Below, piece by piece: positions 10,750 to 21,273 of a stretch of 64,000 nucleotides of DNA (positions are counted from its first letter, which is position 1; each line of letters begins with the position of its first letter). Made by a program: the position numbers and the translations under genes. Source of the DNA: Strigamia acuminata (lineage: Eukaryota; Arthropoda; Chilopoda; Geophilomorpha; Linotaeniidae). The notes beneath the pieces are model-generated. The model was given only the letters and a program-made list of their open reading frames with translations, was not told where the DNA came from and did no database searches. The stretch covers positions 3,658,001-3,722,000 of the forward strand of contig OX442319.1 in NCBI GenBank assembly GCA_949358305.1, given 5' to 3'.

Positions 10750-11470
10750 GATAGTTGTCACGATTAATTCTGTTGGTATAATTAATTCTAAACAAATATC
10801 GCGCAAAAACTAATTCGCGCAATAGTAAGCAAAGTTCGTAGATTTCCCTAAACCTTGTTTCCTTCAAATGTGGACATCCAGAAACTCAGGAAACCTAATA
10901 CTCGCGTTTGACTAACATAATTTATATTGGACAGTTCCTTGCTTACGACGGGTGTTTGTAGGCGTAAAAGAATGAAAGCATGATGATATAAACCTAGAGT
11001 GGAAAGGGGATATCATCGGGCAGTGATAATATAAAAGATGGCGGCTTAGAAAATAGCGCAATAGGGTTAGATGTGGAGGCGCTTGTTGAAGGCGCAAATA
11101 ATAGAGGACTAAATCTAAATGTTACTAAGGGAAATGGGTGTTATCCGATAGAGAGCATAAGAAGAAGTGATTAAACTTAGGATGATTGGAAAGAGGAAAA
11201 CTCAGTCATGTGACTGGTCAGATCAATTAGAGAAGGGGGTGGAAAGGTGAAAATAGGAGTTCAATTGTTAAGAATAATGGTATGCGCATCATCCAGATTG
11301 CGCATTCATTAAATGAAGATGAGTAAGCGAGATGAATCATTACGAGTGTCAGAAACAAGAAAATATTATAAGAAATAAGATTGGGTTATTCTAAAATAAA
11401 AATAGGCGGGTAGACGTGCCCGTGACATAGTATTGGATGTTGATTACTTCAGAACAGTTTCAATAAACAC
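10750..11470. other. non-coding stretch, nothing recognised
   Basis: AT-rich sequence with no convincing coding frame, repeat or RNA gene in either strand. The only longer frame (10912-11097, minus) has no family features. Confidence 0.6.
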
Positions 11471-11472
11471 TA

Positions 11473-11792
11473 GGGGGTTTCATAAATTACCATGTTTACA
11501 TGGTCACAGTTTTCCAGATAAGTGAATATTCGGATTTTATTTATCTGGTAACCGTTTGCGTTTACATGACGTTAGTTTTCTGGTAAACGTGACGTCATAC
11601 GAGAATTACCCATACTGTCCTTTGGTTATCTGGAACAACAAAATGGCTGTTGATCCATTTCAGCCAAACAAATGAAATGGTGGTTAGGAAAGAGGTTTTT
11701 GCTCGAATCTTTGCAATGGTGCCTAATATGCAAATTCTGATCCCAAAAATGGTGGTTTTAGTTGATTTCAGCGTGTCATTTATGAAACCCCT
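11473..11792. mobile_element. 320-bp MITE, GGGGTTTCAT ends, TA target duplication
   Basis: Ends GGGGGTTTCATAAAT and ATTTATGAAACCCCT are inverted repeats with one terminal mismatch, flanked by TA. The same terminal sequence bounds the element at 47809-53368, so this is a family. No coding capacity. TA duplication suggests a Tc1/mariner-type or similar transposase in trans. Confidence 0.8.
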
Positions 11793-11831
11793 TACTGATT
11801 GAATTGTTAATTCTAGAAAGAATGATTTTAT

Positions 11832-12170
11832 TTAAAATTGAAAATAAGTCTTAACAAATCTAAATTTCAAAGTTTTGGGTGTTTTGTAACGAATGTTGTT
11901 AATAATTTCAAGAACACGTGTAAATAATCGTTGTGTGAAAATGACGAAATTGTGAAAATACAAGTTTTCTAATTTACGAAAGAGGTAGCGGATTAAATTT
12001 TCGATTAAATCAACAAGTGTGAACACACTGATGCCAAGATAGAGTCCAACCGTGCCTCCGATGTCACTGAACAATGCCGATGTTGTGAACAATTCCTTCT
12101 CTATTATTAATTCAGTTTTGTCTCCATCAAAATCAAAAACCAACGTTGTAACGTTTTCTTTTATTGTGAG
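11832..12170 (-). pseudogene. DEG/ENaC sodium-channel last exon (isolated)
   Basis: The minus-strand frame encodes the channel C-terminus. It runs from a pre-TM2 segment (NVTTLVFDFDGDKTELIIEK) into ALFSDIGGTVGLYLGISVFT and LVDLIENLIRYLF, the family's second membrane helix with the SDIGG...GLxLGxS signature including the G-x-S selectivity filter, and then a 50-residue cytoplasmic tail. A good splice acceptor (GCATCGACAG) precedes 12170 and the exon stays open to its stop. No upstream exons (extracellular domain, TM1) appear within the window on this strand, where only minisatellites follow. It is therefore a fragment, or the last exon of a gene with a very long intron. Family call is firm; functional status is not. 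Confidence 0.75.
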
Positions 12171-12230
12171 CTGTCGATGCAAAGCGTATTGTATGTCATT
12201 GCATTTCCGCTTACATTGACACTTTTATTT

Positions 12231-12365
12231 CCACGGGATTTATTTCCACGGGATTTATTTCCACGGGATTTATTTCCACGGGATTTATTTCCACGGGATT
12301 TATTTCCACGGGATTTATTTCCACGGGATTTACATCCATGGGATTTATTTCTATGGGATTTATTT
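12231..12365. repeat. 15-bp minisatellite, 9 copies
   Basis: Unit CCACGGGATTTATTT, seven near-perfect copies and two degenerate ones (TCCATGGGATTTATTT, TCTATGGGATTTATTT). It lies 60 bp upstream of the DEG/ENaC exon. The NKSRG-repeat frames across it are artefacts. Confidence 0.95.
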
Positions 12366-12584
12366 ATGAGCCACAGCAATGGTGGCTGGGTACAGCTTGT
12401 TATAAATAAATAAATTAAATTATAAATAAAGATGTCACGGGTGAGCTTGCCCAATTCCCAATTTTCATTTTATTTCCTACTTTTATTCCATTCTTAATTT
12501 ATGCACGCGACCTTGTCGCGGTTCTATTTATTTTTCGTTTCTATTTTTGAACTTGTGACGACCGATCAGCTGATCGATTGATCA

Positions 12585-12947
12585 GATAGACTAATGTTTT
12601 AAAATTGGTGTGGAAATAGATAGACTAATGTTTTAAAATTGGTGTGGAAATAGATAGACTAATGTTTTAAAATTGGTGTGGAAATAGATAGACTAATGTT
12701 TTAAAATTGGTGTGGAAATAGATAGACTAATGTTTTAAAATTGGTGTGGAAATAGATAGACTAATGTTTTAAAATTGGTGTAGAAATAGATAGACTAATG
12801 TTTTAAAATTGGTGTGGAAATAGATAGACTAATGTTTTAAAATTGGTGTGGAAATAGATAGACTAATGTTTTAAAATTGGTGTGGAAATAGATAGACTAA
12901 TGTTTTAAAATTGGTGTGGAAATAGATAGACTAATGTTTTAAAATTG
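12585..12947. repeat. 34-bp minisatellite, ~10.7 copies
   Basis: Units start at 12585 and every 34 bp to 12925, each beginning GATAGACTAATGTTTTAAAA and continuing TTGGTGTGGAAATA. One copy (12755) carries TAGAAATA in place of TGGAAATA. Near identity of copies indicates recent expansion. Confidence 0.96.
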
Positions 12948-12974
12948 ACGATTAATGTTTGTGGATATATGCTC

Positions 12975-13064
12975 TTAGTTCAAAAACCATTTTTCCATTT
13001 TTCTTGCCATACTCAATATTGACAAGCCCAGCGATAAACTTAAAATGTTTCCAATGTCGCATAT
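12975..13064 (-). pseudogene. second DEG/ENaC TM2 remnant
   Basis: The minus strand encodes FICDIGNILSLSLGLSILSM followed by ARKMEKWFLN and a stop. This is the TM2 block of DEG/ENaC channels (DIGxxLxLxLGLSILSM with the G-x-S filter). The canonical SDIGG is altered to CDIGN and the C-terminal tail is short. No clear splice acceptor lies directly upstream. It lies 800 bp upstream of the other DEG/ENaC exon on the same strand, as if from a tandem duplicate that decayed. Too short to be a gene by itself. Confidence 0.6.
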
Positions 13065-13089
13065 GAATGAACCGCGTGATCCATGGCCG

Positions 13090-13330
13090 GGTATTTGTTT
13101 AAGCACGACAAGTCGCTGTCGGTGGTACCAACCACCGGGTAAATGTTTGTGGGATTACCAATAGCCAAGACAGTCTGTTGGGTCGCTAGCGAGGAACCGG
13201 CGATTGTCCCCAAAGACTGGGTATTTGTTCATGTGCAATAAATTGCTTCGGTGGTACCAACCACCGGGTAATCATTTTGTGGGATCACCAGCGCCCAGGT
13301 ATTTGTTTAACGCAATATTACAATATTGCT
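13090..13330. repeat. diverged ~130-bp direct repeat
   Basis: GTATTTGTT... followed by GGTGGTACCAACCACCGGGTAA and TTTGTGGGATNACCA occurs at 13090 and again at 13220, with a partial third start at 13299. Each copy has the small palindrome GGTGGTACCAACC. Nothing coding. Confidence 0.75.
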
Positions 13331-13529
13331 CGCGGGCTATCAACCGGGCGTGTCGCCTGTAGATTGGCCCTTCATTCAGCTATCAATTACGGAAAGGACC
13401 TCAACCCTGAATTCTCAACTGCGCTGCAATTGCATGTCACGAATCGTTGGGGAGGGGGGGGCTTTTCAGTTTTCATATAAGATACAAGACCAAACACAAA
13501 AACCAAAAGAACCGAAGATCTGGTGGTTA

Positions 13530-13964
13530 ACCCTTCCAACCCGAAAGAATTGGCCTCCCATCTCTCCCTAAGATGGGCATTTTTTGACCCAGATTCTGCG
13601 CATGCGCAAAATCCGGGTTTTACGGATTTCCGAAGGAATTTGGCCAACACGTGTGTTTTTGACAACAACAAAGATGGCCGCCGCAACACCTGGTGGCAAT
13701 GATTGACATTAGCGGAGCCTGCTGATGATCATGATTTATGTCCTTTGGACTCCTAAGATGGGTCTTTTTTGACCCAGTTAAACTTTGAGTTCAAATTATA
13801 GAAAAACTTAAAAAATTAAAAAAATTTCAACTGTGGTATAGTGTCTAGTGATGTTTCAAAGGAATAGTCAGCAAAAATCAGAGAGAAAAAAAAATTATTT
13901 CTTATAAAAATAATGATTTTTTTAAAACGGGGTCACAAAATGACCCATCTCAGGGTTGGAAGGG
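13530..13964. mobile_element. piggyBac-type MITE (TTAA target)
   Basis: Ends CCCTTCCAACCC and GGGTTGGAAGGG are perfect inverted repeats flanked on both sides by TTAA (13526-13529, 13965-13968), the hallmark of piggyBac-type transposition. Inverted sub-terminal words (CTAAGATGGG, TTTTTGACCCAG) recur inside. 435 bp, no transposase. Confidence 0.85.
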
Positions 13965-13968
13965 TTAA

Positions 13969-14468
13969 AAACAATTCCGAGCCGGATGAGGTGGATGGCT
14001 GAGAAGTAAATTGCTGCAAATGGCGTCGAGATTTGTTTTCAGCCTGGTCTGCTTGCTTGTTGAAAAAAAGAAAAAATCACAGAATTAGTTAAATTATTCA
14101 GCCATAAATAATCAATTTTCGAACATTTATAATCTTAAGTACTGTACAGTTTAAAATTCCATAGCAAACTGAATTTCCCACCTCGAAATGATTGGATGGT
14201 TGCAGATGAATTTCTAAAAATAATAACCAATGGTATCTAATACCGTAGGCCTCACACCGTTCTTCTTCCTATAATGCAATCTACCTGCGCATGCGCGTGG
14301 TTTTTTTCCGTTGGGGAAATGCAAGCGAAACACGGAGAAAAGTTGTTAAAAAAATTACGTTTTAAAGGTATCAAAGTTTCTAAATACTTCAATAATGTAG
14401 CAGTTTTGCAGATAATGATTGAAAGCAGAGAAGATACTAATCTGTGGTTTTATTTTTATATTTTCCAG
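13969..14468. other. upstream region of ZnF1
   Basis: No gene seen. From about 14365 it aligns with the sequence upstream of the other ZnF genes (GGTATCAAAGTTTCTAAATA), which ends in the leader-exon acceptor. The first leader exon present upstream of ZnF2-5 (TTGTTTACCACGCC...) is not found here. Confidence 0.6.
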
Positions 14469-14639
14469 TTTATAAACGTATGGTGCAATTGTGCTTGGGC
14501 GACGAACGTTAGGCCTAACACACGAATTGCATTCCACTGCGATTATTGTCTACCAGGACTCCTTTCGATTGGATTCTTTGTGATCAGGGATCTCTACTGA
14601 CATCACAAAGGATATTTTTTAAGTTAAAATCAGTTACAG
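14469..14639 (+). other. ZnF1 non-coding leader exon
   Basis: Begins after TATTTTCCAG with TTTATAAACG, ends ...CAGTTACAG|GTTTGT, a donor. The same exon with the same boundaries precedes ZnF2-5. Its reading frames are broken in some copies, so it is taken as 5' UTR. Confidence 0.75.
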
Positions 14640-14826
14640 GTTTGTAAAGTAATTAACTATTTTTTTTTGAGTGGAGAAAAACGAGTAGATTCGTCAGAAG
14701 AGTAGATCTAGGGTTGTTGAGCGGTGAGAGGAACAAATTAAAAAATTAATCTTTTTTTTTTTAAATTTTACAACAAGTTTATCTCAGCATCATCGGGAGT
14801 CATCTGCTAAAAACTGATAGTCAAAA

Positions 14827-16353
14827 ATGGAGAGAACACTTCAAAAATACAATTGCAATTTGTGCGACTATTCGTGTTCATCTTATTATCTTTTGAAACA
14901 TCACATGCTCAAACACACTGGTGAAAAACCTTTCAAATGTCAAACATGTTCACTTTCCTTTCGACTTAAACAATGCATGATTGTCCATATGAGAATTCAT
15001 ACTGGAGAAAAACCATTCGAGTGTCATTTATGTGATTATTCCTGTATTGAAAGTGGAACTCTAAAAAGACATTTATTAACCCATACTGGAGAAAAACCTT
15101 TCAAGTGCCATTTGTGCGATTATTCCTGTATTGAAAGTGGAATTCTAAAAAGACATTTATTAACCCATACTGGAGAAAAACCTTTCAAGTGCCATTTTTG
15201 CGATTATTCCTGTATTGAAAGTGGGAATTTAAAAAGACATTTATTAACCCATACTGGAGAAAAACCATTCAAGTGCCACTTGTGTGATTATTCCTGTATT
15301 GAAAGTGGAACTCTAAAAAGACATTTATTAACCCATACTGGAGAAAAACCTTTCAAGTGTCATTTCTGCGATTATTCCTGTATTGAAATTGGAACTCTAA
15401 AAAGACATTTATTAACCCATACTGGAGAAAAACCTTTCAAGTGTCATTTCTGCGATTATTCCTGTATTGAAAGTGGAACTCTAAAAAGACATTTATTAAC
15501 CCATACTGGAGAAAAACTTTTCAAGTGCCATTTGTGCGATTATTCCTGTATTGAAAGTGGAACTCTAAAAAGACATTTATTAACCCATACTGGAGAAAAA
15601 CCTTTCAAGTGCCATTTTTGTGATTATTCCTGTATTGAAAGTGGGAATTTAAAAAGACATTTATTAACCCATACTGGAGAAAAACCATTCAAGTGCCACT
15701 TGTGTGATTATTCCTGTATTGAAAGTGGAACTCTAAAAAGACATTTATTAACCCATACTGGAGAAAAACCTTTCAAGTGCCTTTTCTGCGATTATTCCTG
15801 TATTGAAATTGGAACTCTAAAAAGACATTTATTAACCCATACTGGAGAAAAACCTTTCAAGTGTCATTTCTGCGATTATTCCTGTATTGAAAGTGGAACT
15901 CTAAAAAGACATTTATTAACCCATACTGGAGAAAAACTTTTCAAGTGCCATTTGTGCGATTATTCCTGTATTGAAAGTGGAACTCTAAAAAGACATTTAT
16001 TAACCCATACTGGAGAAAAACCTTTCAAGTGCCATTTTTGTGATTATTCCTGTATTGAAAGTGGGAATTTAAAAAGACATTTATTAACCCATACTGGAGA
16101 AAAACCATTCAAGTGCCATTTTTGTGATTATTCCTGTGTTGAAAGTGGGAATTTAAAGAGACATTTATTAACCCATACTGGAGAAAAACCTTTCAAGTGC
16201 CATTTTTGTGATTATTCCTGTAGTGAAAGTGGAACTCTAAAAAGACATCTATTAATTCATACTGGAGAAAAACCATTCAAGTGTCATTTGTGTGCTTATT
16301 CTAGTAGTCAAAATGATACTTTTAAAAAACATTTAACAAAGCATACAAAGTAA
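14827..16353 (+). CDS. ZnF1: C2H2 zinc-finger protein, 18 fingers
   Basis: 508 residues made almost wholly of 18 C2H2 fingers at a 28-residue period, joined by HTGEKPF linkers. A nuclear, sequence-specific nucleic-acid binding role is typical of the family. Fingers 1 and 2 (CNLCDYSC..., CQTCSLSFRLK...) are shared with ZnF2-5. Fingers 3-17 are nearly identical (CHxCDYSCIESGTLKRH), with the usual aromatic residue after the second Cys replaced by Cys. Predicted base-contacting positions are almost invariant (E at -1, G at 2, T or N at 3, R at 6). Fingers 5-9 and 10-14 are a 420-bp duplication. No KRAB, ZAD, BTB or SET domain. The ATG at 14827 is conserved in all copies. The conserved intron acceptor AAATTTTAG upstream reads AAATTTTAC here (14763-14771), so splicing may use another AG. 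Confidence 0.9.
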   Translation: MERTLQKYNCNLCDYSCSSYYLLKHHMLKHTGEKPFKCQTCSLSFRLKQCMIVHMRIHTGEKPFECHLCDYSCIESGTLKRHLLTHTGEKPFKCHLCDYSCIESGILKRHLLTHTGEKPFKCHFCDYSCIESGNLKRHLLTHTGEKPFKCHLCDYSCIESGTLKRHLLTHTGEKPFKCHFCDYSCIEIGTLKRHLLTHTGEKPFKCHFCDYSCIESGTLKRHLLTHTGEKLFKCHLCDYSCIESGTLKRHLLTHTGEKPFKCHFCDYSCIESGNLKRHLLTHTGEKPFKCHLCDYSCIESGTLKRHLLTHTGEKPFKCLFCDYSCIEIGTLKRHLLTHTGEKPFKCHFCDYSCIESGTLKRHLLTHTGEKLFKCHLCDYSCIESGTLKRHLLTHTGEKPFKCHFCDYSCIESGNLKRHLLTHTGEKPFKCHFCDYSCVESGNLKRHLLTHTGEKPFKCHFCDYSCSESGTLKRHLLIHTGEKPFKCHLCAYSSSQNDTFKKHLTKHTK

Positions 16354-16552
16354 AAATTACATTGTTCATTTAGTTCATAATTCTGTAATTTTAATTTTAT
16401 TTCAAACAACATTTGTTTTTGTTTTCAACTCAAAAATTTTGTTTCAATTTCTTTCATCCACAAATCAAAACCGGCTACTTGCTGTGTTTGTATATATTTT
16501 TCTCGTTTCATTTCCAATTTTTTATAGTGAGTGACAAACGAAAAAGTTTTGC

Positions 16553-16735
16553 TTCATCTTGCAATTGAAATGGGAATTTGAAATTTCATTTCAAAATTCA
16601 TACCGAGAAAAACCATTTACCATTATTTGCCATTTGTGCGCCTTCTCTTCGACTCGAAGTGAGGATTTAAATAAACATTTATTAACCCACACGAGAGAAA
16701 ATAATTCAAGTGCTATTTGTGGACATATTCCTGTA
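16553..16735 (+). pseudogene. decayed zinc-finger remnant in the ZnF1 3' region
   Basis: After the ZnF1 stop, and 200 bp of AT-rich DNA, a frame reads CHLCAFSSTRSEDLNKHLLTH then HTREN and decays. A preceding half finger reads roughly RNGNLK. Equivalent remnants follow ZnF2-5, so the ancestral gene had more fingers or a neighbouring finger exon. A conserved AATAAA follows near 17103. Confidence 0.75.
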
Positions 16736-17164
16736 TTCCTAAATTCAAAAGGTTTAATTTCTGTTTTTATTGGTGCATTAATGCATTTCAATTTGGTTTT
16801 TAAAAATAATATTAGGGGTATAAATATTTTTTATCAGAATTCCTTTCAACCGGGTCAAAAATTTTCCTGGCAAAAAAAATTAATGTTGAATGGAATCCTG
16901 CTTACCATGAATATGTGTTATTATTTCTGTATTTATTTATTTATATATGCATTTAAAAGTTCTGTGTTTGAAATTGCATTTTGTGTCCAACTCAAATTTA
17001 AGAAAACTGAAACTTGTTTCATCCACGAAACAAAATCTGCCGTTTATGTATATTTTTCTCATTTCATTTCCAATTTATTATTTCTTCCCAAAACTTGTAC
17101 AAAATAAAAATGAAAGCTGTCGTGTTCATGCATTGTTACAACTCAATTCCAGTCCTGGAACGGT

Positions 17165-17272
17165 GATAATATAATGTCTATTGATTGTAATTTAATTTTA
17201 TCGTCAGTTTTCCACTTGGCGACTGGCGTACATGATTTCCAACAGATTCATTCTTTCAACGTTATCATAATT
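17165..17272 (-). pseudogene. NACHT gene fragment
   Basis: About 108 bp resemble the C-terminal coding part of the NACHT genes (ATAATGTCTATTGATTGTAA ... CTTTCAACGTTATCATAATT; compare 41198-41290). It is 200 bp beyond the 3' end of NACHT1, an orphan scrap of a fourth copy. Confidence 0.7.
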
Positions 17273-17471
17273 GTCAGCAATTACAATTTCGGTTATTTTA
17301 AATTTTATATTTGCAAGTAAACAATTTATATCTCACAAAAGTATTTAATTATAAACTGTACCATTTTGATTTATTATGTTTTATTTAAGCGGAATTACTT
17401 ACAAATTGATGATGTAAATTAAAAATGTTTTGAATTATCGTAATTAAAAATTACATTAACAGTTATCACAT

Positions 17472-20400
17472 TCATTTCATAGTAATAGCAAATGCATCGA
17501 CTCTCCTAAAAGCATGTTGGTTGAAACAGAGTTTATGATAAGCAGGATCGTCACTTTCACTCCCATACATGTAATGAACAACATTAAAGAGAGTTAAATC
17601 AAAAATACTTTTTTCGTTCAGTGCAAACAAAAGAAAATCCACGTCGCAACAAACAAAATTCACTCTCTTCCAACGTCGTTGTTGCAAACCTTTCGCCAAT
17701 TCGAACATCGCTGTCAAAATACAATTCACAACGTCTGTGTCTGACTCGCGATTCACACCCACCCATTGATAAATAATGTCTATTGATTGCAATTTAATTA
17801 CATCATCAGTGTTCCAGTTAGCATTCATGCTTCTAAACAGGTTCAATCCTTCAAAATTATCATATTTGTAAACTAATTTTTCAATCGCAAGTTGTTTCAA
17901 TCCTTCCGATAAAGTTTGTGCATCTTTGAATATCTTGGAACTTATTTCTAAAGTTTGAAGATGTCTACACGAGGATAGAAATCTTAAAAGGCATTTGTCT
18001 TCGATCTTACATACATACGGTTCGTCTATATTTACACGAGGTTCGTGTATATTTATATATTTGATTGCATTGAAGCCACACCATGTAGGATTCATTTTCA
18101 ATAATTCTTTCACATCCGAAATCCTGCATAGTAAATTTGCAGGCTCAATCTCAAGTAGTGTTTCTTTCAACATGCCATCAATTGACAAGATCTTAATGCA
18201 ATTTCTATTTATCAATGGCAGCCTACAAGTGACAGTGCTATTTTTAAACTCCAGGTACTCGTATGTTTTGGTTCCTCCATTGGTAAGGTCACTTAAATCT
18301 ATTACAGTATCACATACAGCATCAAACGTAAAGTAACAGACACTGCTAGAACTAGCAATGGCGTCAAACAGATCACAAAAATCCATATTATCAGATGCTA
18401 AATAGACCTCCAAAGCTGTAAGTTGAGTTTTTTGCAATAATCTTATGGTAAATAGTTTCTCTACACGTGTTGCGATGTCAATTGCGAAAAAACAAAAAGG
18501 GATTTGAAACACTATCTGTTCGAAGGGAAGACAAATGCGATGATTCATGTACGATGCATCTCTGCAATGCAATTTTAGAGAACACGTTGCCGATTGAAAA
18601 GACGCAATCGTAGAAGCAATTCTTATTAGGTCCTGTGCGCTGGGTAATCTATTTTTTAAAGGCGATGAAATGTTAATGTGCAGTTCATTTACTTTGCATG
18701 CCAGATATGTTAAAGTATCATGTAGGTCTTCAATCACATCTATAGTGACTTTGACAATTGAAGGATGTAGATTTTTAAGACAAGGCGTTCGAATCAAATT
18801 GTAACCATAAATACTTTCAACTTTGCCACATTCGATTCCATATTCAATCAACTTTTCAAATGACTCCAGACCAAACATTTCATTGCAATAGTTCTGTTGA
18901 AGATCCAAATGCACTGGCACGAAATGAATAAGAAATGGGAATACTTTGTTATACACATCAGGAGAAGTCAATTCCTTCATCAGCTGCTCAACATAATGGA
19001 AGTTTGAAGAAAAACAACAAGAGTACGGCTGAATAGCATCGAATATGTCGCGCGATTGTGCTTGAAACAAACCGATCATAAAGCCAAGAACCAGAGATGT
19101 ACCGCGAGATCTTAAGTAATGTTGCAACACAGGTTTCAAAATTTTTTCCTTGAAATCAGAATAGTTTGATTTGTATCTCATCCACACATAATAGGCAGCA
19201 GAGAATTCAACAATAGACAGATGAAACGCTTCGTAATATTGGTTGGATTTAAAACGAATCACGTGTTTGTGGTTGCTCAGGAATCCAAGCTTGTAAATTC
19301 GCTCGGTCAAACTGTCGCTTTTAAACTGCAAATCGTTTTCAAGAATGTGTTGCATGCACAATTTTCCAAATTCTTCAATCAGTTTGCGTAACTCGTTGTT
19401 CGGTGACGAATCACAATCAAAGAGATCGAAACAATCATCAATTGGAATTCCATTTCTTACACAACTGTGCTTGATTATACCATTGAAGAGTTTCTTATAA
19501 AGTTCAGTTCGCGATGAAAACGTCCCCACATTTTCTTCAGTGTTTACGATAAACGCCAGCAGAATTAAAAACAAAGGGCAATCAAACAATTCAATGTTAA
19601 TGACTGTTGATTTTATATTAGCAAGTTTATTACTTTTGATGCTATCGTCTGTCATAATAAACTTTTCTACAAATTCCATCTTCTTTTCATTATTTTTAAT
19701 ACCTAATATGGATATTTGCTTATTGCAGAACTTGGACTGCCTGTTTATTCCTTGGAACAGTTGTTTACGCTCACCGTTAGTTAATGTGAACAGTCCTGTT
19801 CGGCAGGTTACTAACATTGTCACCTCACCATACTTTTGTTTATATAATAATTTAAGAATGGGTGCTCTATCTTCCAGCGATAGTTCGTCTAATCCATCAA
19901 ATATGAAAAGAATATGTTGTTGGTTACACGAAATAATTTCATCAATTTTGTCACAGCTTTTGAAGCCGCAAATGTTGCCAATTGATTGAATCGCATCGTC
20001 AACACTTTGCTGCTGTAATTCTCTGAGAGGAAGTAGAAACACGAGTTCAAATTGACTGACATATTCTTCTTCCTTTGCCCAATCGTAAACTATCCTCGTT
20101 ACTAACGACGTTTTGCCAGAACCGGGTTGACCCTCCATCAGAATTCTGGTTGGTCGTCGTTGCGCCACAGGATTAAAAATTTCTTCTTTTTGAATCGTAG
20201 TGTCAGCTTCATCAAGTTTGAGGTCTATAAAAAACTCGTCTATTCTTAAATCTTCTGCCTCGTCTAACCATGCAATTCGCGGCAACGTTAATTCTCTGTA
20301 AAACTCTTGAAGTTTATCTTTCAAACTAATGAAATCTGAAAAATACATTTTTTTCAGTATAATTTATTTTTGAAATTTTGATTCGAACCTTTGGTTGTAA

Positions 20401-20724
20401 TTAACGGAGGTTGCGGTTCATTTAATGTTGCTGGAATCTCTGTGTTTCCAGCTTGAAGTGCTGAAAATTAAATTGACGGTTAAACTTTAAACTGGTTAAT
20501 AAAAATATATACGTAATTAAATGTGTTTTTGTTTGTATTAATGACTGACCTCCACACCGATGTACTTCTATGTTGTATATAGGCCCTAAATATAATTTTG
20601 AAAATGTAAGTAAGTTGTAATAAACAAATTTTATCAACATACCTTGAGTAACATAATTTGTATCGGAAATTCCTCTCTGGTGGCTTTCTCCCTCATTTAC
20701 CGGAACACATTCAAGATTACTCAT
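17472..20724 (-). CDS. NACHT1: NLR-like NACHT ATPase, four exons
   Basis: Exons (minus): 20643-20724, 20550-20585, 20389-20460, 17472-20335; all introns are GT-AG and phase 1, and the joined frame stays open for 1017 residues. The last exon alone gives 958 codons. Positions below use that frame from the ATG at 20348: Walker A GQPGSGKTSL at 73-82 (K79, T80), Walker B ILFIFDGLDEL near 146-156, sensor-type VTCRTG near 180-185, then a helical NACHT-associated region. Residues after ~560 are leucine-rich (HLQTLEISSKIF, LKQLAIEKLVYKY) but without clean repeats. NACHT NTPases of this kind are cytosolic, ATP-driven oligomerising immune or regulatory receptors. Exons 1-3 encode ~63 residues with no CARD, DEATH or TIR likeness. 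Lies tail-to-tail with ZnF1. Confidence 0.88.
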
Positions 20725-20907
20725 TGTTGCAACTCACATTTGTTTTATGGACGTATATATTTTCAGTAATTTTTAAAATGTATGATTAACTTTCATGGAA
20801 ATTGTTAAATTTTACTTTAGAGTGTGTTGGCAATGGAATATCAGAGCTTTCCTTCCGTTAGACATGATTCATGTTGCACTTGTCTTTCGTATCAATTGCA
20901 GATAACT
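20725..20907. other. NACHT1 upstream region
   Basis: The sequence before exon 1, including GAATATCAGAGCTTTCCTTC, matches the regions upstream of the NACHT relic (about 34540) and NACHT2 (about 44380). It is a likely promoter region by conservation only; no TATA box is clear. Confidence 0.5.
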
Positions 20908-21066
20908 GGGTGCAATTGTGGTTGGGCGACGAACGTTAGGCCTAACAGACGAATTTCATTCAACTGCGATTCTTGTCCACCAAGACTCCTTTCGACTGGA
21001 TTCTTTGCGATCAGGGATCTCTACTGATTTCACAAAGTATATTTTTTAAGTTAAAAGCAGTTACAG
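20908..21066 (+). pseudogene. orphan ZnF leader exon
   Basis: GGGTGCAATTGTGGTTGGGC through CAGTTACAG|GTTTGT is nearly identical to the ZnF3 leader exon (37500-37660), including the donor. No zinc-finger coding exon follows. Downstream sequence returns to NACHT-upstream DNA (AACAAATACAGA-type words near 21140). This looks like a leftover of a deleted ZnF gene head-to-head with NACHT1. Confidence 0.8.
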
Positions 21067-21273
21067 GTTTGTAAAATTATTATTTATCATTTATCAATTA
21101 CAAATACCAATTGTGCAATCATGAATCATGAGGACAAATACAGATCAAGCAATCAAATATGTATTTAGTAACAAGTTAAAAATCGTATAAAACTAGAAAC
21201 CTCAACATCAATTGTCAGACACCAACCACTTTTTAGCACCTGTTCACTGTAGTCAAAGAAACTGAACACTATA

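Noticed and set aside
12161-12454. NKSRG-repeat protein
   Set aside because: Read from the 15-bp minisatellite; continues over the DEG/ENaC exon acceptor in another frame.
14274-14600. 108-codon frame upstream of ZnF1 (…NVRPNTRIAFHC…)
   Set aside because: Covers the leader exon; the matching frame is broken by indels in ZnF2 and ZnF4, so it is treated as UTR.
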